Source: a bacterium
GTDB lineage: Bacteria > Cyanobacteriota > Vampirovibrionia > Gastranaerophilales > Gastranaerophilaceae
DNA length: 64,000 nt
Assembly (NCBI GenBank): GCA_017433195.1
Contig: JAFRHR010000024.1
Span: 62,001-126,000, forward strand
Direction: 5' to 3'
The notes under the pieces are model-generated. The model worked only from the letters and a program-made list of their open reading frames with translations. It was not told the origin of the DNA and ran no database searches. Below, in pieces: positions 1 through 8,670 of this stretch. Position 1 is the stretch's first letter, and every line of letters starts with the position of its first letter. The position numbers and the translations under genes were made by a program.

Positions 1-842
1 TTTGTGATTATACAGTTTGCGGTGTAGGTACAACAGGCAGCGGAAGAAATTTGGCAGGTGCTCTTGTTGGTGCAGATGTTATAAAAAATGAAATTACGGC
101 GCACGCAGTTGCCGCAAGCACAAATATCCCCGGAGTTCAGACAATTCTTGAAATCGGCGGACAGGACAGTAAAATTATTATTCTGAGAGATGGTATTGTT
201 ACCGATTTTGCAATGAATACTGTATGTGCTGCAGGAACGGGAAGTTTCCTCGATCACCAGGCTGCAAGATTAAATGTACCTATCGAAAGTTTTGGTGAAA
301 CTGCGTTAAAATCTACAAACCCTGCAAGAATAGCAGGTCGTTGCGGTGTCTTTGCTGAAAGTGACTTAATCCACAAACAACAGTTAGGTTATCCTGTTGA
401 AGACTTGTTATACGGACTTTGTCAGGCTTTGGTAAGAAATTATTTAAGTAATTTGGCATTAGGTAAAGAACTTTTGCCAATTGTTTCTTTCCAGGGCGGG
501 GTTGCTTCAAATTCAGGCATGGTAAAGGCATTTGAGGAAGAATTAAAGACCGAAATAGTTGTTCCAGATAATCATCAGACAATGGGGGCAATAGGTGCAG
601 GCTTGTTGGCAATGGAAAATCACCAATATACAGATGCGCAGACTAAATTCAAAGGTTGGGAAGTCGGTAATATGGAATTCCATTCAATTACCTGTGATTG
701 TAACGGTTGTTCAAACAATTGCGAAGTTATTACCATTCTTGAAGGTGAAGTTGAAAATACTCACTTTGAACGTATCAAAGATATTAAAGGTAATATTATC
801 GCACGTTGGGGCGGTACTTGCGGAAGATGGGATATCGCTTAA
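1..842 (+). CDS. 2-hydroxyacyl-CoA dehydratase activator (BadF/BadG/HgdC ATPase family), 3' part
   Basis: The frame is open from base 3, so the gene enters from outside the window and only the C-terminal ~280 residues are seen. The ASKHA ATPase motifs of the BadF/BadG/BcrA/HgdC family are clear: GVGTTGSGR near the visible start, EIGGQDSK, then CAAGTGSFLDHQA and GRCGVFAESDLIHKQQLG. Family members use ATP to drive electron transfer from a [4Fe-4S] cluster to a 2-hydroxyacyl-CoA or benzoyl-CoA type dehydratase/reductase. The tail carries CDCNGCSNNC and a GGTCGRW end, a cysteine-rich extension seen in the large multidomain activases, so the missing part may hold further domains. The substrate cannot be told from this fragment. 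It converges on the next gene with a 4-bp overlap. Confidence 0.85.
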   Translation, partial: CDYTVCGVGTTGSGRNLAGALVGADVIKNEITAHAVAASTNIPGVQTILEIGGQDSKIIILRDGIVTDFAMNTVCAAGTGSFLDHQAARLNVPIESFGETALKSTNPARIAGRCGVFAESDLIHKQQLGYPVEDLLYGLCQALVRNYLSNLALGKELLPIVSFQGGVASNSGMVKAFEEELKTEIVVPDNHQTMGAIGAGLLAMENHQYTDAQTKFKGWEVGNMEFHSITCDCNGCSNNCEVITILEGEVENTHFERIKDIKGNIIARWGGTCGRWDIA

Positions 843-3022
843 TCTGATAATCCAAATTCTTTTTTAATGCGTTCAGCGATGATTCTCGAGCATTTTTGCC
901 ATGAGAAGAATTTTGCCTGCTCTGAAACTTTGTTTCGGTATTCGTTATAATAATCGTTATCAAAACAGATTGCTTCGAGTTCTGAAATTAATTGTTCCTT
1001 GGGGGTATTGTCCATATAAAGCAAAATGCCTGCATCACCTGTAACTTCCGGAAGCGATGTTGAGTTTGATACAATAACCGGACATCCGCATTTCATAGCC
1101 TCTAAAACAGGAAGTCCAAAACCTTCATAAAGCGACGGATAAACAAAAACTCTTGCGCCACTATACAGATATGGTAAATCTTTATCATCAACATAGCCTG
1201 TCTGAATAATGTTTTTTGAATTAACCCTGCTAAAGGTTTCGGATAACTCCTTTTCATATTTCTTCCATTTACCCCCCGCAAGGACAAGACATATCTTTTC
1301 GTCTTTATGTTGTTCTGAAAATTTGTCAAAAGCTGTTATTAATAACGAAATGTTTTTACGTTTTCCAAGTGTGCATAAACTTAAAATATATGCTGAATTT
1401 TCGGGGATTTTGTATTTTGCCTTAATTTCACTGATTTTTTGAATATCATTTTGCGGTACAAATTTTTCGTCTGCTCCAAGATGTGCTGTAATAATGTGTT
1501 CTGACGGTATTTGTCTGAAATGTTTCAGAAAATCGTCTCTTGTGTTTTCGGAATTTGTAAAATAAAAGTCGTTTTCGTTTAAATCGTTAAACAGTTTATA
1601 GTGCCATTCGGGAAGCAGACTATTTTTATCCGAATTATCGAGTAACGGAATTATGTCGTGCAGAAAAGTAAACCGTTTAATCTTTTTGTTGTTTGTAATT
1701 TCAGGGAAAGGTGAATTTAAGGGGGAAAAGAATAAATCAAAGTCGTCAATTTTCTTTTTCAGTTTTCTGCTTTCTGTATAAAAATAAATTTCATAAATTC
1801 TCATAATAATTTTGAATAAATAAATTATTTTGAAATCAAAATTTCTTATTGCAAAATTAATGTTTCCAATAAATTTATTAATAAAATTATCCTGTGAAAT
1901 TACTGTTAAATCGGAAAAATCTTTTATATCTTTCGTCATTTTTTGTATGAATTTTCGGCTTTTGTAGTCGGCAAACAGAGTTATTTCAAAGTCGGGAATT
2001 TTGGTAAACTGTTTCAGCAAATTCATTGCGACATTGTAAAATCCTGCTTTGTATCCGTTTTTTGAAAGGTAAGCATCTAAACATGAGGCATCAAACAAAA
2101 CTTTTAGTGATCTGTTTTTGATAATTTTTTCTTTTATTTCGGGATATTGTGTCAAAACGGATTTTATCTGTTCGTCATTTCCGCCGTTTTTGTTTTGGGA
2201 GTACAGAGTTCTTTCTTTTATAAGTCCCAATTGTCTTAAAATGTTTGTTGAAAGAATTGTAGTGATGTTATCTTTTATGACTCTTATTTTTCTTTCATTT
2301 TTTATTCCCATTAACCAAAACCATACATCATCTGCGTTTGGGGCAAGGACTTGTGCCAAATTATAATTCAGTCCTGCCTCATCAAAACAGTATGGAGGAT
2401 AAAGCACTCCGCCGACTCCTGTCAGGAAGTTTAACGATGAGACGCTTTCGCCGTTTGTATTTTTATCCCAGCTTTCATAAGGAAGCAGATTGTTGTTTTC
2501 ATCAAGTTTTACTCTGTGTGCTCTGTGGCAGTGAATATCCTGCGGATATTTAAGGTAAGAATTATAAAGTTTTTCGAGCCAATTCTTTTCGTAATAAACA
2601 TCATCGTCTGCAGTTACAATTACCGCATCAGGATATTCGATCATTGCGGGAATTAATTTTGTATAAGATTTTATATCTCTGCAAAATTTTATTTCCAAGC
2701 CGTTTTTTATAAATTTTGAAACTTTTTTGGGTAAATTGTTCTCGTTAAATTTTTCTTTATCAAGCCATAAAATTACTTTATCAGGTTTTACGGTCTGATT
2801 TAAAAGTGAATATATCGTAAAATCGATATCTTTTAGTCTTTCGCCGTATGAGGTTAAAGACACAATTAACTCAGGTTTTCTTATTTCTGTATTAAGACCG
2901 TTTTGGGTAAAATTTCTTATTTTCAGACGTAAAAAAGGTCTGTTTACTGTTTTTGTATGACCTTTATAATTTATTATTGTTTTAAGTAAATTTAATAAAT
3001 TCATTTTTTTTACCCAATGCAT
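839..3022 (-). CDS. Two-domain glycosyltransferase (GT-A-like plus GT4)
   Basis: This 727-residue protein appears to be a fusion of two sugar transferases. Residues ~45-290 form a GT-A-like part with [12 protein letters not shown] and a metal-binding [11 protein letters not shown] motif. Residues ~305-720 form a GT-B fold of the GT4 type, with [10 protein letters not shown], a hinge at [11 protein letters not shown], and the nucleotide-sugar binding block [19 protein letters not shown] followed by [10 protein letters not shown]. It probably builds a surface polysaccharide or glycan using two sequential sugar additions; donor and acceptor are unknown. No signal peptide or membrane span is visible. 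ATG at 3022 is used; a second ATG six codons later (MNLLNLL) is equally possible because neither has a clear ribosome binding site. It is divergent from the Lrp-type regulator. Confidence 0.8.
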   Translation of the reverse strand: MHWVKKMNLLNLLKTIINYKGHTKTVNRPFLRLKIRNFTQNGLNTEIRKPELIVSLTSYGERLKDIDFTIYSLLNQTVKPDKVILWLDKEKFNENNLPKKVSKFIKNGLEIKFCRDIKSYTKLIPAMIEYPDAVIVTADDDVYYEKNWLEKLYNSYLKYPQDIHCHRAHRVKLDENNNLLPYESWDKNTNGESVSSLNFLTGVGGVLYPPYCFDEAGLNYNLAQVLAPNADDVWFWLMGIKNERKIRVIKDNITTILSTNILRQLGLIKERTLYSQNKNGGNDEQIKSVLTQYPEIKEKIIKNRSLKVLFDASCLDAYLSKNGYKAGFYNVAMNLLKQFTKIPDFEITLFADYKSRKFIQKMTKDIKDFSDLTVISQDNFINKFIGNINFAIRNFDFKIIYLFKIIMRIYEIYFYTESRKLKKKIDDFDLFFSPLNSPFPEITNNKKIKRFTFLHDIIPLLDNSDKNSLLPEWHYKLFNDLNENDFYFTNSENTRDDFLKHFRQIPSEHIITAHLGADEKFVPQNDIQKISEIKAKYKIPENSAYILSLCTLGKRKNISLLITAFDKFSEQHKDEKICLVLAGGKWKKYEKELSETFSRVNSKNIIQTGYVDDKDLPYLYSGARVFVYPSLYEGFGLPVLEAMKCGCPVIVSNSTSLPEVTGDAGILLYMDNTPKEQLISELEAICFDNDYYNEYRNKVSEQAKFFSWQKCSRIIAERIKKEFGLSD

Positions 3023-3057
3023 TATAATAATTTTATAATAAAAACGGGGAGAGAAAA

Positions 3058-3537
3058 ATGAGAGAAGAAATACTTTCTGTTATTGCAAAAAACAGTAAAA
3101 TAAACCTTAAAGACCTTGCGGTCTTGTTGAATAAAAACGAAGTTGATATCGCAAATGAAATTGCGGATATGGAAAAAGAAGGTGTAATCTGCGGTTACCA
3201 TACGCTTATTGATTGGGAAAAAACCTCTGTTGAAAAAGTTTCTGCACTAATTGAAGTCAGAGTTACCCCGCAGAGAGGTCAGGGGTTTGACAGTATTGCG
3301 GAAAGAATTTATAACTATCCTGAGGTTAATTCACTGTTTTTGATTTCAGGCGGTTTTGATTTGCTCGTAACTCTTGAAGGCAAAACCCTTAAAGAAGTTT
3401 CTTATTTTGTATCAGATAAACTTGCTACATTGGATACGGTTTTGAGTACATCGACTCATTTCATTCTTAAAAAATATAAACAGGAAGGTTTAATTATTGC
3501 AAAACCTAAAAAAGATGAACGTGAGGCTATTTCATGA
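3058..3537 (+). CDS. Lrp/AsnC-family transcriptional regulator (AlaR-like)
   Basis: 159 residues with an N-terminal winged helix-turn-helix (about 1-55; NSKINLKDLAVLLNKNE is the recognition region) and a C-terminal RAM/AsnC ligand-binding domain (about 65-145). These regulators sense an amino acid and control genes of its metabolism. The stop overlaps the start of the following aminotransferase (ATGA), so the two are translationally coupled. The same pairing of an Lrp regulator with an aminotransferase occurs in Bacillus alaR-alaT, so an alanine-responsive role is a reasonable inference. A GGGGAG ribosome binding site precedes the ATG. Its ~35-bp divergent intergenic region with the glycosyltransferase gene is short for two promoters. 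Confidence 0.85.
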   Translation: MREEILSVIAKNSKINLKDLAVLLNKNEVDIANEIADMEKEGVICGYHTLIDWEKTSVEKVSALIEVRVTPQRGQGFDSIAERIYNYPEVNSLFLISGGFDLLVTLEGKTLKEVSYFVSDKLATLDTVLSTSTHFILKKYKQEGLIIAKPKKDEREAIS

Positions 3538-4706
3538 GAAATCCTCTTTCAGAAAAAATAGTATCTGTTAAACCGTCAGGCATAAGAAAATTCTTCGATA
3601 TCGTAAATGAAATGGAAGATGCAATTTCATTGGGTGTTGGGGAACCGGATTTTGATACCCCCTGGCATATAAGAGATGAGGGAATTTACGCTTTTGAAAA
3701 AGGGCATACTTTTTATACTTCAAATTCAGGGCTGAAAGAGTTAAAACAGGAAATATGCAAATATATAGAACGTACTCAGGGAATAAAATACGACTATAAC
3801 AGTGAAGTTGTTGTTACTGTCGGAGGTTCAGAAGCAATAGATTTAGCCTTTAGAGCAATGATAGACCCCGGGGATGAGGTTCTTATTCCCGAGCCGAGCT
3901 ATGTTTCTTATCAGCCTTGTGCAATTTTGGCGGGTGCAAAACCCGTTATTATTGATTTAAAACCCGAAAATGATTTTAAATTAACGGCGGAAGAAATTTT
4001 GGAAAAAGTAACGGATAAAACTAAAATTTTAGTTCTTCCGTTTCCGAATAACCCGACAGGTTCAACATTAGGAAAGTCGGATTTGGAAAAAATTGCAAAA
4101 GTCTGTATTGAAAAAGATTTATATGTTTTATCTGATGAGATTTACGGAGCTTTGACCTATAACGGTCAGCATGTTTCAATTGCATCAATTAACGGAATGA
4201 AAGAAAGAACAATTCTTATAAACGGTTTTTCAAAAACTTATGCAATGACGGGATGGCGTTTGGGGTATGCGCTTGCGCCGAAGGAAATTCTTGCGCAAAT
4301 GCTTAAAATTCACCAGTTTGCAATAATGTGTGCTCCGACAGTGAGTCAGTATGCTGCAATTGAAGCACTTAAAAACGGTGATGGTGATATTGAAATGATG
4401 AAAAATTCATACAATCAGAGAAGAAGATTTTTGCTTAATGCATTTAAAGAAATGAATTTACCCTGTTTTGAACCGAACGGTGCTTTTTACGTGTTTCCTT
4501 GTATAAAAGAATTCGGAATGACAAGTGAAGAATTTGCGACAAGATTTTTGCAGGAAGAAAAAGTTGCAACCGTTCCCGGAACGGCATTTGGTCAGTCCGG
4601 AGAAGGCTTTTTAAGAATATCTTATGCGTATTCTCTCGATACTTTGAAAACTGCAATGGAAAAATTAGAGAAATTCATTACACGTCTCAGAAAACATGTA
4701 CAATAA
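3534..4706 (+). CDS. PLP-dependent class I/II aminotransferase (AlaT/PatA-like)
   Basis: Fold-type I aminotransferase of 390 residues, full length for the family. Visible signature elements are GVGEPDFDTP near residue 35, the PNNPTG stretch at ~171-176, SDEIYG at ~200-205 (Asp contacts the pyridine nitrogen) and the PLP Schiff-base lysine in GFSKTYAMTGWRLGY (Lys234). Subfamily features match the aspartate/alanine/N-acetyl-diaminopimelate transaminase group. The overlap with an upstream Lrp-family gene supports a role in alanine or branched amino acid turnover, similar to Bacillus AlaT. Amino acid specificity is not decidable from sequence alone. Confidence 0.85.
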   Translation: MRNPLSEKIVSVKPSGIRKFFDIVNEMEDAISLGVGEPDFDTPWHIRDEGIYAFEKGHTFYTSNSGLKELKQEICKYIERTQGIKYDYNSEVVVTVGGSEAIDLAFRAMIDPGDEVLIPEPSYVSYQPCAILAGAKPVIIDLKPENDFKLTAEEILEKVTDKTKILVLPFPNNPTGSTLGKSDLEKIAKVCIEKDLYVLSDEIYGALTYNGQHVSIASINGMKERTILINGFSKTYAMTGWRLGYALAPKEILAQMLKIHQFAIMCAPTVSQYAAIEALKNGDGDIEMMKNSYNQRRRFLLNAFKEMNLPCFEPNGAFYVFPCIKEFGMTSEEFATRFLQEEKVATVPGTAFGQSGEGFLRISYAYSLDTLKTAMEKLEKFITRLRKHVQ

Positions 4707-4766
4707 ATTGCTTATACAATAAATTTTGTTTAATATATAATAAAACAGAGAAAAAGAGGTTTTATT

Positions 4767-6758
4767 ATGAGCAATTATTTACTTGAAATTGGTGTAGAAG
4801 AATTACCGTATAAGTTTATCCCGTCTGCGATCAGTCAGTTAAAGCAGAGTTTTGAGAATTTGCTGAATACAAATGCGGTTAATTTTTCAAATGTTGATGT
4901 TTACGCAACGCCGAGGAGATTAGCGGTAATTATAAAGAATTTGGATTCAACACAAAAAGAATCGGAAAAACTTGTTAAAGGTCCCGTTCAGAATATTGCT
5001 TATAATCCGGACGGAACTCTTTCAAATGCAGGAATGGGATTTGCAAGAAAAAACAACGTGTCGGAATCTGATTTGTTTGTTCATGACGGTTATGTTTATG
5101 CAAAAATTAAAACCGTTTCAAAATCAGTTGAAGAACTTTTAAAAGAAAGTATTCCTCAATTGATATTTAAACTTCAGGGTTCTCACTTTATGAGATGGTC
5201 TGATAATGAAGAGAAATTCTCAAGACCTATAAGATGGCTGGTATCTCTTTTGGATGAAAAAGAAGTTAAAATAACTATTCTTGATGTAACTTCTTCAAAA
5301 ATGACAAGAGGTCACAGATTTTCAGAAAACAAAGATATTGAAATCAACAATCCTGATGAATATATTGAAAAACTAAAAACAGGAAACGTTTTTGTTAATC
5401 AGGAAGAAAGAAAAGATTTAATTGTAAAACTTATAAAAGAAAATGCCGATAAATTAGGTGCTTATGCTGATTATGATGATGATTTGCTTGAAGAGGTAAC
5501 TTATATCTGCGAATATCCTGTGGCTGTTGTTTGTGATTTCAGCGAAGAATACCTTAAAATCCCACAGGAAGTTGCAGTTACCGTTATGGAAGTACATCAG
5601 AGATATTTTGCACTGTATAAAGACGGCAAACTCATCAATAAATTTGTTACGGTTACAAACTATGTCGGCAATAATTTTGAGAACATAAAAGCAGGAAACC
5701 TGAGAGTTATCAAGGCAAGACTTGATGATGCAGTTTTCTTCTTCAAAGAAGATACGAAGAAATCACTTGAATCATACCTTGAAAAACTCAAAGGAATAAC
5801 ATTCCAAAAGAATATGGGTTCAATGTACGATAAAACTCAGAGAATAGTCAAATTGTCCGAATACATAAGTGAAAAGTTAGGAATAAATAATCCGAATATA
5901 AAAAGAACGGCTGAACTTTGTAAGGCTGATTTGGCAACAAACCTTGTATTTGAATTTACTGAATTACAGGGTTTTATCGGTGCTGATTATGCAAGAGTTT
6001 CGGGAGAAAATGATGCTGTTGCGACAGGTATAAAGGAACACTATTTCCCGCTTAATGCAGATAGTGAACTCGCAGAAAAAATTGAAGGTCAGGTTGTAGG
6101 AATTGCGGATAAAATTGATACTATCTGTGCGGTTTTTGCTTCGGGTAAAAATCCGACAGGTTCTTCAGATCCTTTAGGCGTCAGAAGAGCAGTTTTGGGT
6201 ATTATAAAAACAGTGCTTGAAAAGAATTTAAACTTAAACCTTGCGGATTTAATCAAATTTACCCTTAGTCAGTTAAACGTACAGGCAGATTTATTCGGTA
6301 AGATAGAAGAATTTTTCCTTCAGAGATTATTTATTTATCTGTCAGATAAGTATGACAAGACTATATTAGAGGCCTGCGCAAACAATAAACCGCTTGAAAA
6401 CCTTTCAGATTATATGGAAAAACTCAATGTCGTTTCAAAAATAACTGATAAACAGTTCTTGGAAAGTGCAAACAGAGTTTCCAAAATACTGAAAGAAGGG
6501 GTAAATAAAGAAGTTGACGAATCCTTATTTACTTACAAAGAGGAAGCAGAATTGTATAAAGCGATTAAAGAAATTCCTGAAAATCAAGAGTATTCTCAGC
6601 TTGTAAATTCATTAATTTCAATAAATAAATATATTGAAAACTTCTTTGATAAGGTGTTAGTCATGGATAAAGATGAAAAAATTAAAAGAAATCGCATGGC
6701 TTTACTCGAAAATTTAAAACTAAAGTATGAAATATTAGCAGATTTTTCAAAAATATAA
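4767..6758 (+). CDS. glyS: Glycyl-tRNA synthetase beta subunit
   Basis: Starts with the family signature LLEIGVEELPYKFIPSAI and runs 663 residues, slightly shorter than the usual ~690. It is the beta chain of the bacterial alpha2-beta2 glycyl-tRNA synthetase, which recognises tRNA-Gly; an HD-like stretch and a C-terminal DALR anticodon-binding region (LYKAIKEIPEN..., ~590-660) are visible. The alpha subunit gene glyQ is not in the window, so it must lie elsewhere or be distant. The AAGAGG ribosome binding site at about 4753 supports the ATG. A TATAAT box lies just upstream at ~4736, so it likely has its own promoter. Confidence 0.95.
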   Translation: MSNYLLEIGVEELPYKFIPSAISQLKQSFENLLNTNAVNFSNVDVYATPRRLAVIIKNLDSTQKESEKLVKGPVQNIAYNPDGTLSNAGMGFARKNNVSESDLFVHDGYVYAKIKTVSKSVEELLKESIPQLIFKLQGSHFMRWSDNEEKFSRPIRWLVSLLDEKEVKITILDVTSSKMTRGHRFSENKDIEINNPDEYIEKLKTGNVFVNQEERKDLIVKLIKENADKLGAYADYDDDLLEEVTYICEYPVAVVCDFSEEYLKIPQEVAVTVMEVHQRYFALYKDGKLINKFVTVTNYVGNNFENIKAGNLRVIKARLDDAVFFFKEDTKKSLESYLEKLKGITFQKNMGSMYDKTQRIVKLSEYISEKLGINNPNIKRTAELCKADLATNLVFEFTELQGFIGADYARVSGENDAVATGIKEHYFPLNADSELAEKIEGQVVGIADKIDTICAVFASGKNPTGSSDPLGVRRAVLGIIKTVLEKNLNLNLADLIKFTLSQLNVQADLFGKIEEFFLQRLFIYLSDKYDKTILEACANNKPLENLSDYMEKLNVVSKITDKQFLESANRVSKILKEGVNKEVDESLFTYKEEAELYKAIKEIPENQEYSQLVNSLISINKYIENFFDKVLVMDKDEKIKRNRMALLENLKLKYEILADFSKI

Positions 6759-6891
6759 TTGACTAAATGCTTAATTTGACTTATTATACAGGAAAGTGTA
6801 AAGATTTGTAAAAAATTGCTTAAAAAAAGTAAATTATTTTTTTGACGATACTTTAAAATGGTATAAGAAACAGAAAATTTGGTGTAGAAAA

Positions 6892-7200
6892 ATGGAAGAC
6901 GAAATTAAAAACTTAAAGATTGCTAATGAAGAAGCAGAAGAAAATCAAAAATTAAAATGGTTAGATTTCTCACACGCTCAAGATAAGACCAGTTCAGATT
7001 ATATTGGAATGGTTACATCTGATTCAGAATTAAAATCTCATTCTGACGAGAAAAGGCTGGAAGCAATGGTCAGAGAACAGTTGAAGATTGAATTCCCAAA
7101 TATTGAGAATTACAATTCTTATGAAATGCTTGTAGATGCTGTAATGTACAACATCAAACGCAAACAGCTTCAGGCCATGGATGATATTGAAATAAAATAG
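6892..7200 (+). CDS. Small acidic protein of unknown function
   Basis: 102 residues, highly charged and predicted helical, with no signal peptide, membrane span or motif that I recognise. The first 45 residues are rich in Glu and Asn; the C-terminal half (LEAMVREQLKIEFPNIENY onward) looks like a compact helical domain. It stands alone between glyS and bioD and is followed by a strong intrinsic terminator, so it is a monocistronic unit. Codon use matches its neighbours, which supports a real gene. Confidence 0.65.
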   Translation: MEDEIKNLKIANEEAEENQKLKWLDFSHAQDKTSSDYIGMVTSDSELKSHSDEKRLEAMVREQLKIEFPNIENYNSYEMLVDAVMYNIKRKQLQAMDDIEIK

Positions 7201-7247
7201 CATCCGATTGTGTAGTGAGTGGTTGTTTAAATCATTCGAATTTTAAG

Positions 7248-7275
7248 GGAAGTAACAGAAGTTACTTCCTTTTTA
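7248..7275 (+). terminator. Rho-independent terminator
   Basis: A perfect 9-bp stem, GGAAGTAAC/GTTACTTCC, around an AGAA loop is followed by a run of T. It ends the small unknown gene and insulates bioD. Confidence 0.9.
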
Positions 7276-7311
7276 GTGTGAAAAAATACTTTATAAAAAT
7301 AATTCACTAAA

Positions 7312-7323
7312 TATAATATACCT
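7312..7323 (+). promoter_or_regulatory. -10 box placed for a leaderless bioD transcript
   Basis: TATAAT at 7312-7317 is followed by exactly six bases (ATACCT) and then ATG. With the usual -10 to +1 spacing, transcription would begin at the A of the start codon. No Shine-Dalgarno sequence lies upstream. The -35 region is weak (TTTATA at 7290). Confidence 0.55.
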
Positions 7324-8040
7324 ATGATAAAGTTAGGCGTTACATCTATAGGATATAAAAAGGGAAAGACCTTTGTTTCGGCAGGTTTGGCATCGACAAT
7401 GCAAAGTCTTGGCTATGCCACCTGTGTTTATAAACCTGTACATACCGGCGGAATTGAAAAAAACGGTTTTATGCAGGCACAGGATTTAACTTTTGTTACC
7501 TCAATGGATCCATATATAGGAACAAAATTTTCTTATCTCTTCAAATCTGAGCAGGAACCTGTTATTGCATCAGAAATTGAAAATACAAGGATTGATAAAT
7601 TCATTATCCAAAACGAATTTCAAGTTATCTCAGAGAAGTATGATTGCGGAATTATTGACGGGAACGGAGGAATTGCAACCCCTCTTGGGGTAAATTTCAG
7701 CGAGGCGGATTTGTTTAAATTTTTGAGAGTGCCTGTTCTTATTGTCGTAACTCCTCAAAAAGATGCCGTTAATGAGGCAATACTTTCAATAAATTATGCA
7801 CAGCAAAAAGGTGTTGATGTAAGAGGTGTTGTTATAAATGATTTTCCGGAGTTTTCTTCTGATGAATGTATAAAAAATATTCCGAGATTAATTGAAGAAT
7901 ATACGGATGTTAAAATTTTGGGAATAATAGAACATTTAAAAAGCCCGTTTACATCGAATGATTTAATTGCGACAATTCTGAACGGAACAGATGTTGAAAG
8001 TATTTTTGATTTAAAAATCGAAAAATTAGGTATGTGCTGA
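7324..8040 (+). CDS. bioD: Dethiobiotin synthetase
   Basis: 238 residues of the P-loop dethiobiotin synthetase family, which closes the ureido ring of dethiobiotin from 7,8-diaminopelargonate, CO2 and ATP. Visible elements are the N-terminal nucleotide loop GYKKGKTFVSAGL (residues ~10-22; unusual, since the common form is GTDTxVGKT), the substrate-binding KPVHTGG and the loop DGNGGIATPLG in place of the common EGAGG. Later strands read VPVLIVVTPQ and VRGVVINDF. No other biotin gene is present in the window. It overlaps rsmD by one base, so the two are translated together. The degenerate loops leave some doubt about strict dethiobiotin specificity. Confidence 0.8.
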   Translation: MIKLGVTSIGYKKGKTFVSAGLASTMQSLGYATCVYKPVHTGGIEKNGFMQAQDLTFVTSMDPYIGTKFSYLFKSEQEPVIASEIENTRIDKFIIQNEFQVISEKYDCGIIDGNGGIATPLGVNFSEADLFKFLRVPVLIVVTPQKDAVNEAILSINYAQQKGVDVRGVVINDFPEFSSDECIKNIPRLIEEYTDVKILGIIEHLKSPFTSNDLIATILNGTDVESIFDLKIEKLGMC

Positions 8041-8561
8041 TGAATATTACGGCAGGTTTATATAAGGGGCGAAAATTAATTACTCCAAAAATTGAAACAA
8101 CACGTCCGACTTTGTCAAAAGTAAGAATGGCTGTTTTTAATGTGCTTCAGGCAATGATTGATTTTGAAGGAAAATCATTTCTTGATATGTATTCAGGTTC
8201 CGGAATAATGGGGTTAGAAGCAATATCAAGAGGATTTGAAGAGGTTGTTTTTATCGATAAAAATCCTGATGTTGTAAAAACAATAAAGGCTAATTGTGAT
8301 TTACTGAAAATTTCTCCTAAAATCTTTAAAGGAGACAGTTTAAATGTTGTTCCGAAATTAAACAAAAATTTTGATGTAGTTTATATAGATCCTCCATATT
8401 TTGGAGGAATTTACGAAAAAAGTTTGGAAGTTGTCAAAGCATCTGATATAATTGTTGTTGAACATGCTGTAAATATTGATTTTTCAGCATTTGAGGTAGA
8501 GGTGCAAAAAAAATACGGTGATAAATTTTTAACATTCTTAAAAACAAAAAATAGAATGTAA
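8040..8561 (+). CDS. rsmD: 16S rRNA (guanine-N2-966) methyltransferase
   Basis: A class I SAM-dependent methyltransferase of 173 residues. It has the RsmD opening ITAGLYKGRKL, the SAM loop FLDMYSGSGIMGLEAISRG, and the catalytic/adenine-contact motif DPPYFGG. It modifies 16S rRNA in assembled 30S particles. The ATG at 8040 overlaps the bioD stop as TGATG, so translational coupling decides this start over the GTG two codons upstream. It ends ~110 bp before fliF. Confidence 0.9.
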   Translation: MNITAGLYKGRKLITPKIETTRPTLSKVRMAVFNVLQAMIDFEGKSFLDMYSGSGIMGLEAISRGFEEVVFIDKNPDVVKTIKANCDLLKISPKIFKGDSLNVVPKLNKNFDVVYIDPPYFGGIYEKSLEVVKASDIIVVEHAVNIDFSAFEVEVQKKYGDKFLTFLKTKNRM

Positions 8562-8670
8562 AAAAATACGAAAAATCTTCCAAAAACTGTGTTACATAAA
8601 CTTAACAAATTGAAATCTTTGTAAAATAAGGTTACGATATTAATGGTTTTAATTATTGGGCGAGGAACGA

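Noticed and set aside
595-867. 90-codon plus-strand frame overlapping the activator 3' end
   Set aside because: Shadow of the conserved activator frame; composition is not protein-like.
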